6,902 bases of DNA from Elusimicrobiota bacterium (GCA_028865585.1 JAGWJU010000064.1:1-6902), one strand, 5' to 3'; shown: positions 1 to 6,071, counted from the stretch's first letter. Notes: generated by a model from the letters alone, not told the origin. Numbers and translations: made by a program.

Positions 1-823
1 GAATGCCGTAGTCCAGGAAGCCCTTGAACTTGGAGAGCTGCGTCAGGGCCGCGGCGTTGCCCACCGCGAAGCCGATGCGCCAGCCGGCCATGGAATAGGT
101 CTTCGAAAAAGAGTGGAACTCGACCGCGCGCGCCTTGGCGCCGGGCAGCCGCAGAATGGAGGGCGCCTCGTAGCCGTCGAAGGTCAGCTCCGAGTAGGCG
201 TTGTCGTAGGCGATGAGGCAGCCGTAGCGCTTGGAGAAGGCCAGAGCCTCCTTCAAAAAGCCCGTTCCCTCGATGACCGCGCCCGTAGGGTTGTTGGGAT
301 AGTTCAAAATAAGGACCTTGGAGGCGCGCGCCTTGGCCGCAGGCACGCGGGATAAATCGGGCAGGAACTTGTTCTCCTCCCTCAGCGGCATGAGGTGGAC
401 CTTGCCTCCGGCCAGAATGGGGCCGTTGTAGTGCACCGGATAGCACGGATTGGGCACCAGCACGCCTTGTCCCGGATCCAAAAGCGCCATTAGAAGATGC
501 GCGATGCCCTCCTTGGAGCCGATAAGCGGCACGACTTCCTTGTCCGCGTCGAGCTTGACGCCGAATCGGCGGCCGTACCACGCGGCCACGGCCCGGCGCA
601 GTTCGGGCAGGCCCGAGGACGGCGGATAGCGGTGGGTCCAGGGCTCCAAAGCGGAGCTGCGCAGAGCGTCCACCACGTGGCGCGGGCTGGGCAAATCGGG
701 GCTGCCTTGGCCCAAATCGATGACCGGCAGGCCCGCGGCCTCGGCCTGGCGCCTCAGGGCCGCGAGCTTGACGAAGAGATACGGAGGAAGTCCGGAAAGC
801 TTTTTTGAGGGGGTGGGATTCAT
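1..823 (-). CDS. dapL: Class I/II aminotransferase, LL-diaminopimelate aminotransferase type (partial, 3' end outside window)
   Basis: This is a PLP-dependent aminotransferase of fold type I. The first 274 residues are visible; the family usually has about 390-410, so the C-terminal domain lies beyond position 1. Visible motifs in order are LGQGSPDLPSP (residues 37-47), the HRYPPSSGLPELR substrate-loop region (64-76), the cofactor-phosphate segment GSKEGIAHL (102-110), PNNPTG (176-181), AYDNAY with the Asp that contacts the pyridine nitrogen (D207), and HSFSKTYSMAGWR, in which K241 is the expected Schiff-base lysine. GSKEGIAH, the ILAGG segment and LREENKFLPDL resemble DapL, which converts tetrahydrodipicolinate to LL-diaminopimelate in lysine and peptidoglycan synthesis. 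Related alanine or aspartate aminotransferases share the motifs, so the family call is firm and the substrate is inferred. The ATG at 823-821 is chosen because a TATAAT lies just upstream; no Shine-Dalgarno is visible. The gene diverges from the secreted-protein pair. Confidence 0.8.
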   Translation of the reverse strand, partial: MNPTPSKKLSGLPPYLFVKLAALRRQAEAAGLPVIDLGQGSPDLPSPRHVVDALRSSALEPWTHRYPPSSGLPELRRAVAAWYGRRFGVKLDADKEVVPLIGSKEGIAHLLMALLDPGQGVLVPNPCYPVHYNGPILAGGKVHLMPLREENKFLPDLSRVPAAKARASKVLILNYPNNPTGAVIEGTGFLKEALAFSKRYGCLIAYDNAYSELTFDGYEAPSILRLPGAKARAVEFHSFSKTYSMAGWRIGFAVGNAAALTQLSKFKGFLDYGI

Positions 824-832
824 ATCGGAATG

Positions 833-838
833 ATTATA
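833..838 (-). promoter_or_regulatory. -10 box (TATAAT) of the aminotransferase promoter
   Basis: The minus strand reads TATAAT here, a perfect sigma-70-type -10 hexamer. Its downstream edge is 9 nt before the ATG at 823, which would put the transcription start about 3 nt before the start codon. At the 17-bp spacing the -35 position is ATTATA, which is the other strand's -10 box and matches TTGACA at only 3 of 6 positions. Assignment is by sequence match only. Confidence 0.6.
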
Positions 839-855
839 GCACTCTGGGGATTATC

Positions 856-861
856 TATAAT
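856..861 (+). promoter_or_regulatory. -10 box (TATAAT) of the secreted-protein pair promoter
   Basis: A perfect TATAAT lies 5 nt before the ATG at 867 and 8 nt before the in-frame ATG at 870. A start about 7 nt after the box would fall on or beside these codons, giving a leaderless mRNA. Exactly 17 bp upstream is ATTATA (833-838), the reverse complement of the opposing -10 box, so the two promoters are arranged symmetrically. Confidence 0.6.
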
Positions 862-866
862 TTAAA

Positions 867-1481
867 ATGATGAAACGGACCGGTTGCGGCCTCCTCGCCC
901 TCTTGGTGTGCCTCTGCGCCCCCGGCCTCGCCCGCGCCAAGGCCAAGAAACACGAATCCACGGCCACGGCCCTGGTCGAGCTCTTCCTTAAGACTCCGGT
1001 CGATCAGCTGCCGGCCGAAGAGGTCGACGATTTTTTGGCCGTCGATGCGCAGAAGCTGCCCGAACGCCTGCGCGGCCCTTGCGAGGCAAAGAAGGCCCAG
1101 CTACGGGCCTTGCGCAAGGTCTACGAGCTTGAAAACGGCGGGGGCCCGCGGTCCGGCGCGTCCGCGCCGAAGGGCTGCAGCACTCCTCTTGAGGGCGGCG
1201 CGGCCCTGGTCCAATATTTGGGGAAAGCCGGCTTCGCGCTCATCACCCGGCAGGAGAAGGACTGGCTCGCCGCCAACACCCATTGCACCCGGAAACAGAT
1301 GATGTGCGGGTTCAGCCTGACCGTCGTGCAGCGCAAGGCCAAGAAAAAGCGAAAACCCAAAACCTGGTACCTGCTCCACATCAAGGATCCGCTCTACATG
1401 CTGGTCGGCATGAAGCGCCAGGGCCAGGTGCCGCAGGGAAGCGGCTCCTTCGGCGAAAGCTCCTTCCCCACCTGCCGGTGA
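867..1481 (+). CDS. Small secreted protein with four conserved cysteines (paralogue 1)
   Basis: I do not recognise this 204-residue protein. Residues 1-24 form a Sec signal peptide: a basic start, a hydrophobic core and a likely cleavage after LARA. The mature part begins with a charged helical-looking segment (ALVELFLKTPVDQLPAEE at 36-52, then LPERLRGP). It continues through PRSGA (94-98), a Lys-rich stretch (156-166) and a conserved C-terminus ending FGESSFPTCR. Cysteines C104, C140, C147 and C203 are all matched in the downstream paralogue, suggesting two disulfides in an oxidising compartment; C72 is not shared. Two adjacent in-frame ATGs (867 and 870) could start translation, and the TATAAT 5 nt upstream favours a leaderless start. 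It is first in a two-gene unit with its paralogue. No function can be assigned. Confidence 0.85.
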   Translation: MMKRTGCGLLALLVCLCAPGLARAKAKKHESTATALVELFLKTPVDQLPAEEVDDFLAVDAQKLPERLRGPCEAKKAQLRALRKVYELENGGGPRSGASAPKGCSTPLEGGAALVQYLGKAGFALITRQEKDWLAANTHCTRKQMMCGFSLTVVQRKAKKKRKPKTWYLLHIKDPLYMLVGMKRQGQVPQGSGSFGESSFPTCR

Positions 1482-2089
1482 AGCCGCCACGCCTAAAAGC
1501 CGCGGCAATCATCACCTTCGCCCTATGCGCCGCCTGCTCTTGGCCGGCCTCCGCCCATTCCAAGCCGTCGCGCAAAAATGCAGCTTTGGTCGAAAAATTT
1601 CTACAGACTCCGGTGCCTCAGCTTCCCCCGGAAGAAATAGAGCCGTTCATTACAATCAATCCCGATACGCTACCCAAAAGACTTCGGGCTCCCTACCTGG
1701 CCAAGAGGATTGAACTTGAGACACTGCGTCGCGCCTACGAGGCGAAAACCGTCGGTCAGCATGGAAAGCCCCGATCTGGCGCCGCTTGCGGCGACGTCAT
1801 TCCCGGGGGAGCCGCGTTAGCGCGTCAGATGAGCAAAAATCTATTTAAAATCAGCCCACTTGAAGAAGCTTGGCTCATGCGCGGCACGCGCTGCACGCAG
1901 CGCGAGCTCATGTGCGACTTTACTTTGACTGTCGTTTACCGTAAAAAAAGGAGAAAGACTCCTTCAGCACAGTGGTACTTCCTGAATCCGGAAGACCCTC
2001 TGGTCATTTTTGTCAGCGAGAAGCGCTCCGGGCAGCCCGCGCCTTTCAGGGGATTCTTCGGAGAGAGCGTCTTCCCCACCTGCCGGTAG
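1478..2089 (+). CDS. Small secreted protein with four conserved cysteines (paralogue 2)
   Basis: This 203-residue protein is a tandem paralogue of the preceding gene. By hand count, 28 of 53 residues match in the N-terminal block (ALVEKFLQTPV onward) and 33 of 65 in the C-terminal block (from CTQRELMC to the end). The GTG at 1478 is chosen although the frame stays open back to 1283. GTG gives nearly the same length as the paralogue, puts a signal peptide (hydrophobic core IITFALCAAC, likely cleavage after PASA) at the N-terminus, and overlaps the upstream TGA as GTGA, implying translational coupling. Cysteines C104, C139, C146 and C202 match those of paralogue 1. Codon use looks more A/T-rich than its neighbour, with many AAA, ATT and TTT codons. 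The function is unknown. Confidence 0.85.
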   Translation: MKPPRLKAAAIITFALCAACSWPASAHSKPSRKNAALVEKFLQTPVPQLPPEEIEPFITINPDTLPKRLRAPYLAKRIELETLRRAYEAKTVGQHGKPRSGAACGDVIPGGAALARQMSKNLFKISPLEEAWLMRGTRCTQRELMCDFTLTVVYRKKRRKTPSAQWYFLNPEDPLVIFVSEKRSGQPAPFRGFFGESVFPTCR

Positions 2090-2108
2090 GGCCGCGCCGA
2101 GGCGGCCC
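2089..2108 (+). terminator. GC-rich hairpin at the end of the paralogue pair
   Basis: GGGCCGC (2089-2095) pairs perfectly with GCGGCCC (2102-2108) around a 6-nt loop, giving a 7-bp all-GC stem that begins at the last base of the stop codon. No U tract follows, so it is not a standard intrinsic terminator. It could slow polymerase or protect the 3' end of the mRNA. Confidence 0.3.
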
Positions 2109-2117
2109 GGCGGCGTG

Positions 2118-2146
2118 TTGCGCGCGGCTCCGCAAAGACGTAAAAT
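2118..2146 (+). promoter_or_regulatory. Sigma-70-type promoter of the hicA-like/XapX-like unit
   Basis: TTGCGC (2118-2123) and TAAAAT (2141-2146) are separated by exactly 17 bp. This is the best -35/-10 pair in the window. Transcription would begin near 2153, just before the Shine-Dalgarno at 2154, so the two downstream small genes can be expressed independently of the paralogue pair. Confidence 0.6.
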
Positions 2147-2153
2147 AACGGCC

Positions 2154-2159
2154 AAGGAG
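2154..2159 (+). promoter_or_regulatory. Shine-Dalgarno of the hicA-like gene
   Basis: AAGGAG lies 6 nt before the ATG at 2166. It is the only strong ribosome binding site seen in the window. It fixes this ATG as the start rather than the longer in-frame extension that begins inside the upstream gene. Confidence 0.8.
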
Positions 2160-2165
2160 TTCCCC

Positions 2166-2354
2166 ATGAAAAGGAAGGATCTCGTTAAGCACCTCACCGA
2201 TAACGGATGCGTCCTGGTGCGGGAAGGCGGCAAATACTCCGTGTTCCAGAATCCCGCCACGCAGAAGGAAACCCCGGTCACGCGACATCCAGAGATGGAA
2301 AACTACGCCGCGCGCAAAATCTGCAAGCAACTGGGGATTCCGCCCATCGGCTGA
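2166..2354 (+). CDS. HicA-like small protein lacking the catalytic histidine
   Basis: This 62-residue protein matches the HicA toxin family (double-stranded-RNA-binding-like fold, mRNA interferase) in length and pattern: MKRKDLVKHL at the start, NGC (13-15), REGGKYSVFQNP (19-30), RHPEM (40-44) and the closing ARKICKQLGIPP. In HicA the glycine-rich turn normally carries the catalytic histidine, as in GGSH or GGKH. Here that position is Tyr24, so mRNA cleavage is doubtful. H41 remains. No hicB antitoxin is seen: the upstream gene is a secreted protein and the downstream one a membrane protein. It has its own promoter and Shine-Dalgarno. It may be a solitary, degenerate or repurposed RNA-binding HicA domain. 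The family call rests on remembered motifs, not a search. Confidence 0.75.
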   Translation: MKRKDLVKHLTDNGCVLVREGGKYSVFQNPATQKETPVTRHPEMENYAARKICKQLGIPPIG

Positions 2355-2375
2355 AGAGCCGGGGCCCGTGCCGCC

Positions 2376-2594
2376 ATGCGCATCGCCGTCGGGCTGGTTC
2401 TAAGCTTCATCATCGGATTTTCCTGCCGCTGGTTTGAGTTGCCCGCGCCGAGTCCGCCAGAAATCTTCGGAGTCCTTCTTGTCGTCGCGATGACCCTGGG
2501 TTACGTGGCGGCGGGCTCCTTCATCCATAAAAAACCCGCGCCTCAAGCGCCGCCCCAGGCCGTCTCCGCCGCGCAGGCGCCTTCCGCCAAGTAG
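2376..2594 (+). CDS. Small membrane protein, XapX (DUF1427)-like
   Basis: This 72-residue protein has two predicted transmembrane helices, roughly residues 2-18 and 29-50. Between them, LPAPSPPEI followed by a hydrophobic LGY segment resembles the XapX domain pattern (SPAPP followed by a GLLGMLLG-like helix). A soluble tail of about 20 residues, rich in Pro, Ala and Gln, follows HKK. XapX proteins have no established biochemical function. The ATG lies 21 nt after the hicA-like stop with no clear Shine-Dalgarno, so it is probably transcribed with hicA. It ends 7 bp before the stop of the opposing lipase maturation factor gene. XapX is the best guess; a generic small membrane protein is the alternative. 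Confidence 0.65.
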   Translation: MRIAVGLVLSFIIGFSCRWFELPAPSPPEIFGVLLVVAMTLGYVAAGSFIHKKPAPQAPPQAVSAAQAPSAK

Positions 2595-2601
2595 CGCACG
2601 C

Positions 2602-4425
2602 TTAGCGCCGCAAAGACACCACGGGGCAGTACGTGCCCAAGAAAGTCCGCGTCCACCAGTCGCCCGTTGCGCGTTTTTGCGCCAGCGTCGTGAAATGATA
2701 ATCGTAGACCACGGCGCGCAGGTACTTGGGCGGCCCGGCGGGGAAAGGGTTGCCCGCCATCAAGGACTCCACGGGCTTCGAGCCCTGCAGGATCCTGGCC
2801 ATGAAGTTGAGCAGCCAGGGATTGTCGCGGCAGTCGCTCAGGGCCGCGAACCACATCTGCCAGTCCAGCCGCGGCTGGTAGGGCTCGACGAAGCGCGGAC
2901 GGCGGTCCAAGGCGTCCGGCTTCCAGCGGAAAGGATACTCCATCCAGTCCCGGCCGTCCTGACTGCCTTGAATGGCGATCTCATGCCGGCTGGTGGTCAT
3001 GACCGCGAAGAGGCCGTAGGAGTTGACCAGATGCCACGGATCGAGCGCCCCGTAGAGCTCGTCCGCGGGAGCCGGCAGGGGCAGGCGTCCCAGGAAATCT
3101 CCCGCGATCTGCGCCGCGCCGAAGCCCAAAGCCAGCGCGGCCAGGACCGCGGCCATCGCCCGGCGTAGACGCCAGGCCGGACGCTCCTCCTTGGGGCCGC
3201 CGGCCAGCGCCCGCGGCCAAAAACGCTCCAAAAACGCGTCGTCTAGCAGGAACAGGCACAAAGAGACGGTCAGCAGGTTAAAAAAGCAGTAGTTGCCGGT
3301 CAAGGCGATGAGCGTCTGCAGAAAAACCACGCCCGCGAAGGCCAACAGGCGCGGGCGGCGCGGCAGGAAAAAGAGAAAGGGAAGAACGAGCTCGATGCCG
3401 AAGACCGAGGCGGCTGAAAATTTCTGGAACGCTTCCGGCAAATGCGCGGCGTAATAGCCCACCCAGGTGGGCAGAGGCTGGGTCCAGTAGTGGTAGTCAA
3501 GCGCGGTCAAGTTTCTCCAGCTGGGATCGCCGCTCAAAAGCTTGACGCAGCCCGACTCGAACAGCAGGCGGAACAAAAGCCAGCGGTAGAGCCATACCAT
3601 CACGCCGGGCGTCTTGGTCTCCCGCGCAAAGCCCGGGCGCAGCTTCCACGGCGCCAAAAAAATAGCCAAAAATCCCGCCTCCAGCAGCAGGATGTCCCAT
3701 TGGAAGCTCATGAAATTGCGTCCGACGTTGACGATGGAAAGGTAGAGCGCCCAGAGAACAAGGCAGACGGGGCCGGGCGCCACATCGAGAACCAAGAGCG
3801 CACCCAGGGCCGCGCCGGCCAGCGCCGCGCCGCGCAGAGCCGAGTCGCTCGCGCCCAGCCAGAACAAGGTCGGCACCAGGTGATAAGCCGCCGCGCCCAA
3901 ATGTTCCTTTAAGGCGGACAAAAACTGCGCGGCGGGCAGGATGCCGTCATGGCCCAGCAGGCCGTCCGACTGAAGATAGTAGGACCCGAAGGCGAAAAAA
4001 TAAACAAAGCCCAACAGGCGCAGAAAAAGCCAGCGAACCTTATAATAGGACGGCGGCTCGGGGCGCTCGCCCCACAAGAGATGGGTCAGGCGGGAAAACA
4101 GCGGGCGCCGGCGCGCGACCAAGGAGTAAAAGGCCTCGCTCGCGCGGGCCGCGCCCGGAACGCGGCGGTAGGCCCACAGCGGCCAGCGCTTCCCGGCCGA
4201 GGCGAGCAGCCGGAAGACCGCCTCGGCGCCAGCGTAAGACTTGCCGCCGGGCTCGATGAGGTGCACCGCGCCCGCGAAGCGTTCCTCGGGAATTTGCGGA
4301 AAGCGCGCGGCTGCGGACTGATACGGCGCGTACTCGACCGCGTCGCCGGTCAGGGCCTTCCAGCGCCAGACCCAGCGCCGGCAAAAGCCGCAGTCGCCGT
4401 CGAAAACCAGCACCGGCCTCTTCAT
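2602..4425 (-). CDS. DCC thiol-disulfide oxidoreductase / lipase maturation factor fusion membrane protein
   Basis: This 607-residue protein has two parts. Residues 1-120 are a DCC (DUF393) domain, recognised by FDGDCGFCRRW with redox-type cysteines C12 and C15 in a CGFC arrangement. Residues 127-607 match the lipase maturation factor family, related to vertebrate LMF1 and the HTTM fold. Several hydrophobic helices lie between about 130 and 435. Family-typical segments are FQWDILLLEAGFLAIF (241-256), SGCVKLLSGDPSW (291-303), LTALDYHYWTQPLPTW (306-321) and a soluble C-terminal region with QPRLDWQMWFAAL (517-529) and NPFP.GPPKYLRA. LMF1 helps lipases fold in the eukaryotic ER; the bacterial role is not established, and a part in folding exported proteins is inference. 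The ATG at 4425 precedes the DCC motif directly. It diverges from the lysozyme-like gene across 31 bp and has no Shine-Dalgarno. Confidence 0.9.
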   Translation of the reverse strand: MKRPVLVFDGDCGFCRRWVWRWKALTGDAVEYAPYQSAAARFPQIPEERFAGAVHLIEPGGKSYAGAEAVFRLLASAGKRWPLWAYRRVPGAARASEAFYSLVARRRPLFSRLTHLLWGERPEPPSYYKVRWLFLRLLGFVYFFAFGSYYLQSDGLLGHDGILPAAQFLSALKEHLGAAAYHLVPTLFWLGASDSALRGAALAGAALGALLVLDVAPGPVCLVLWALYLSIVNVGRNFMSFQWDILLLEAGFLAIFLAPWKLRPGFARETKTPGVMVWLYRWLLFRLLFESGCVKLLSGDPSWRNLTALDYHYWTQPLPTWVGYYAAHLPEAFQKFSAASVFGIELVLPFLFFLPRRPRLLAFAGVVFLQTLIALTGNYCFFNLLTVSLCLFLLDDAFLERFWPRALAGGPKEERPAWRLRRAMAAVLAALALGFGAAQIAGDFLGRLPLPAPADELYGALDPWHLVNSYGLFAVMTTSRHEIAIQGSQDGRDWMEYPFRWKPDALDRRPRFVEPYQPRLDWQMWFAALSDCRDNPWLLNFMARILQGSKPVESLMAGNPFPAGPPKYLRAVVYDYHFTTLAQKRATGDWWTRTFLGTYCPVVSLRR

Positions 4426-4439
4426 CGGGCATATGTTAG

Positions 4440-4445
4440 GTTATA
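4440..4445 (-). promoter_or_regulatory. Possible -10 box (TATAAC) of the DCC-LMF gene
   Basis: The minus strand reads TATAAC, matching TATAAT at 5 of 6 positions, 14 nt before the ATG at 4425. It overlaps the plus-strand TATAAT at 4442-4447, so the palindrome TTATAA would be shared by both promoters. TAACAT (4433-4438, minus) is an alternative -10, 7 nt from the ATG. No good -35 box is visible. Confidence 0.4.
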
Positions 4446-4447
4446 AT
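4442..4447 (+). promoter_or_regulatory. -10 box (TATAAT) of the lysozyme-like gene
   Basis: A perfect TATAAT ends 9 nt before the ATG at 4457, placing a transcription start near 4454 at or next to the GTGATG. This argues that the upstream in-frame ATG at 4433 is not the start, because it would lie upstream of the promoter's -10 box. The -35 region (TCTTCA at 17-bp spacing) is poor. Confidence 0.55.
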
Positions 4448-4456
4448 GGAGTCGTG

Positions 4457-5269
4457 ATGCGAAAAATTTCGGCCATGGCGGCCGCGCTGGCCCTGCCCGC
4501 CATGGGCATCCATCCGGCGGCGAGCGCCGGGACGCTCTTGGCTCCGCATATCGTGATTTCCCGCGCTGAGGCGCTCTCGGCCGGAAAAAAGATATGGCAA
4601 AACGAGTGCGGCGGCACCATCTCCGGCCTCACTCACTGGAACGAAGGCGAGAACTTCGCGTCCCTGGGCATCGGCCACTTCATCTGGTACCCGGCGGGCG
4701 AGCGCGGGCCCTTTGTGGAGAGCTTCCCCGAAGTGCTGGCCTTTCTGCGCGGCAAGGGCGCGACAGTCCCCCAGTGGCTCCTGGCCGCCAAGCACTGCCC
4801 CTGGCGCGACCGCTCCGAGTTCATCCGAAACGACGATTCGCCGCGCATGAAGAGCCTGCGCGGGCTCTTGGCCGGCACCGTGGACCTGCAGGCTCTCTTC
4901 ATGGCCGAACGCCTGGAAAAGGCCCTGCCGCTCATGATCAAAAGCCTGCCGCCCGAGGACCGCGCGCGCGTGCTGGATCAATTCGAACGCGTGGCGCAAA
5001 GCCCCGGCGGGATTTACCCCTTGATGGACTACGTCAACTTCAAGGGCGAAGGCACGGCTTTAACCGAGCGCTACAAGGGCCAGGGCTGGGGGCTGCTGCA
5101 GGTCCTGCAGAACATGACGGGATCAAACCCCGGCCCCGAAGCCTTGAAGGAGTTTTCCCGCGCGGCGCTCTTCGTCTTGAAGCGCCGCGTGCGCAACTCC
5201 CCCCACCCCAAGCACGACGCGGCCTGGCTGCCGGTCTGGCGGAGGCGCGTCCGCAGCTACGCGCCCTAG
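4457..5269 (+). CDS. Secreted lysozyme-like (GH24-like motif) protein
   Basis: This 270-residue protein has a signal peptide at residues 1-24 (MRK, a hydrophobic Ala/Leu core, likely cleavage after AASA). Next comes NECGG with E50, then LTHWNEGENFASLGIGHFIW (58-77). The order, an acidic residue and then SLGIGH about 20 residues later, mirrors T4-type lysozymes, where catalytic Glu11 is followed by TIGIGH; the usual Thr would be S69 here. A peptidoglycan hydrolase role in the periplasm is therefore plausible but inferred. The remaining 190 residues are helical-looking, with a Lys/Arg-rich C-terminus (LKRRVRNSP, WRRRVRSYAP). The ATG at 4457 is preferred over the in-frame ATG at 4433 because of the promoter position and the cleaner signal peptide. 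It converges with the phosphatase gene, with 28 bp between stops. It could instead be a non-catalytic relative of lysozymes. Confidence 0.75.
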   Translation: MRKISAMAAALALPAMGIHPAASAGTLLAPHIVISRAEALSAGKKIWQNECGGTISGLTHWNEGENFASLGIGHFIWYPAGERGPFVESFPEVLAFLRGKGATVPQWLLAAKHCPWRDRSEFIRNDDSPRMKSLRGLLAGTVDLQALFMAERLEKALPLMIKSLPPEDRARVLDQFERVAQSPGGIYPLMDYVNFKGEGTALTERYKGQGWGLLQVLQNMTGSNPGPEALKEFSRAALFVLKRRVRNSPHPKHDAAWLPVWRRRVRSYAP

Positions 5270-5297
5270 TTTCACGCGGGCGCCGGAACGGGACAGG

Positions 5298-6065
5298 CTA
5301 ATTGGAACTGTCGCCCGGCAGCAAGTGCTGCGGGACGTTCTGGAAGGAGACCGGCTTGCCGCCGTCGAAATTGATGATCCAGGCGCGATCAAAGACGTCG
5401 TCGGGCCAGGTCTCTGGCGCCGAGGTGAGGCCGAACGCCTTGGCGATGGCGGGAATCAAGTGATGCTCCCAGGCGATGAGCACCATCTTGCCCGCGCCCG
5501 CGGGATCTTTCATCACGGCCTGGGCCAAGCCCTCGACGTCCTCTTTGCCGACGGACGTATTGACTTGCAGGCCCAAGCTTTGGGCCAGAGGCTCAACGGT
5601 CTCCAAAGGCCTCACGTCATGACCGTCCGCCTTGGGCGTCATGGCGTAGACGGCCGCGGGCGGGCCGTAGCGCGTGACCGCAGGATTATGTTCGAAAAAT
5701 CCGACCAAGGCCTGGGCGCGCTCTTCTCCGCGCGGGCTCAAATCGTTGCCTTCCGCGGGTTTTTCCGCATGGCGGATGATGATGACCTGCGCCGGCCAGG
5801 CGGCGTCACCCGAAACAGCGGCCGCGGGCGGCAAGGAGGAAATTCCCTGCCCCTGCGCGGAGGCCTCGGCCGCGACGCCCAACTGCGCGGCCATGTCCAT
5901 CCATGATAGGCCCATCGCCGGAATGGCCGCACCGGCCTCCGGGGCGGCGTCGGCGTCCGCGGAGGCGTCAAAGGCCCGAGCGCGCGGGACGGCCAACGCC
6001 AAGAGCGCCGCGGCCACGCCGGTCCAAATAAAAAACGCGGTCGATGGGCGGCGGGAAGCGGTCAT
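5298..6065 (-). CDS. Exported histidine phosphatase-family (phosphoglycerate mutase-like) protein
   Basis: This 255-residue protein has a signal peptide or membrane anchor at residues 1-31 (a basic start, then a hydrophobic helix ending VPRARA). An Ala-rich, low-complexity segment runs to about residue 90. The phosphatase domain opens with IIIRHAEKP: R98 and H99 are the phosphate-binding Arg and the His that is phosphorylated in this superfamily. R152 in VRPLETVEPLA and H201 in AWEHHLIPAIA supply the second half of the expected R-H-R-H set, so the site looks intact. The substrate is unknown; it probably acts in the periplasm. The ATG at 6065 is chosen because the longer open frame to 6161 would run into the tRNA gene and would bury the signal peptide. 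A weak TACACT lies 6 nt upstream and there is no Shine-Dalgarno. Confidence 0.85.
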   Translation of the reverse strand: MTASRRPSTAFFIWTGVAAALLALAVPRARAFDASADADAAPEAGAAIPAMGLSWMDMAAQLGVAAEASAQGQGISSLPPAAAVSGDAAWPAQVIIIRHAEKPAEGNDLSPRGEERAQALVGFFEHNPAVTRYGPPAAVYAMTPKADGHDVRPLETVEPLAQSLGLQVNTSVGKEDVEGLAQAVMKDPAGAGKMVLIAWEHHLIPAIAKAFGLTSAPETWPDDVFDRAWIINFDGGKPVSFQNVPQHLLPGDSSN

Positions 6066-6071
6066 GGGGAG

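Noticed and set aside
1283..1477. In-frame upstream extension of paralogue 2 to an ATG at 1283.
   Set aside because: It would overlap paralogue 1 by about 200 bp, bury the signal peptide and break the equal length of the pair. The GTG at 1478 explains all three.
2010..2165. Upstream extension of the hicA-like frame.
   Set aside because: It lies in the end of paralogue 2 and the intergenic region. The AAGGAG and the HicA N-terminal pattern fix the start at 2166.
3949..4446. Long open frame on the plus strand, opposite the DCC-LMF gene; similar frames at 113-355, 497-808, 2677-3168, 3442-3912 and 5325-5906.
   Set aside because: These are antisense shadows of GC-rich coding sequence. Their products are rich in Arg, Ala and Gln with no recognisable domain.
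4433..4456. Earlier ATG start for the lysozyme-like gene.
   Set aside because: The extension contains the TATAAT box and adds MLGYNGVV ahead of a clean signal peptide.
4436..4999. Minus-strand open frame opposite the lysozyme-like gene.
   Set aside because: It has no motif, no ribosome binding site and a biased composition. The opposite strand carries the signal peptide and the lysozyme-like motif.
5309..5336. Imperfect hairpin (GCAGC, loop AAGT, GCTGC with flanking CCC/GGG) near the convergent gene ends, considered as a terminator.
   Set aside because: It lies inside the phosphatase coding sequence, has bulges and no U tract, so codon-driven GC pairing explains it as well.
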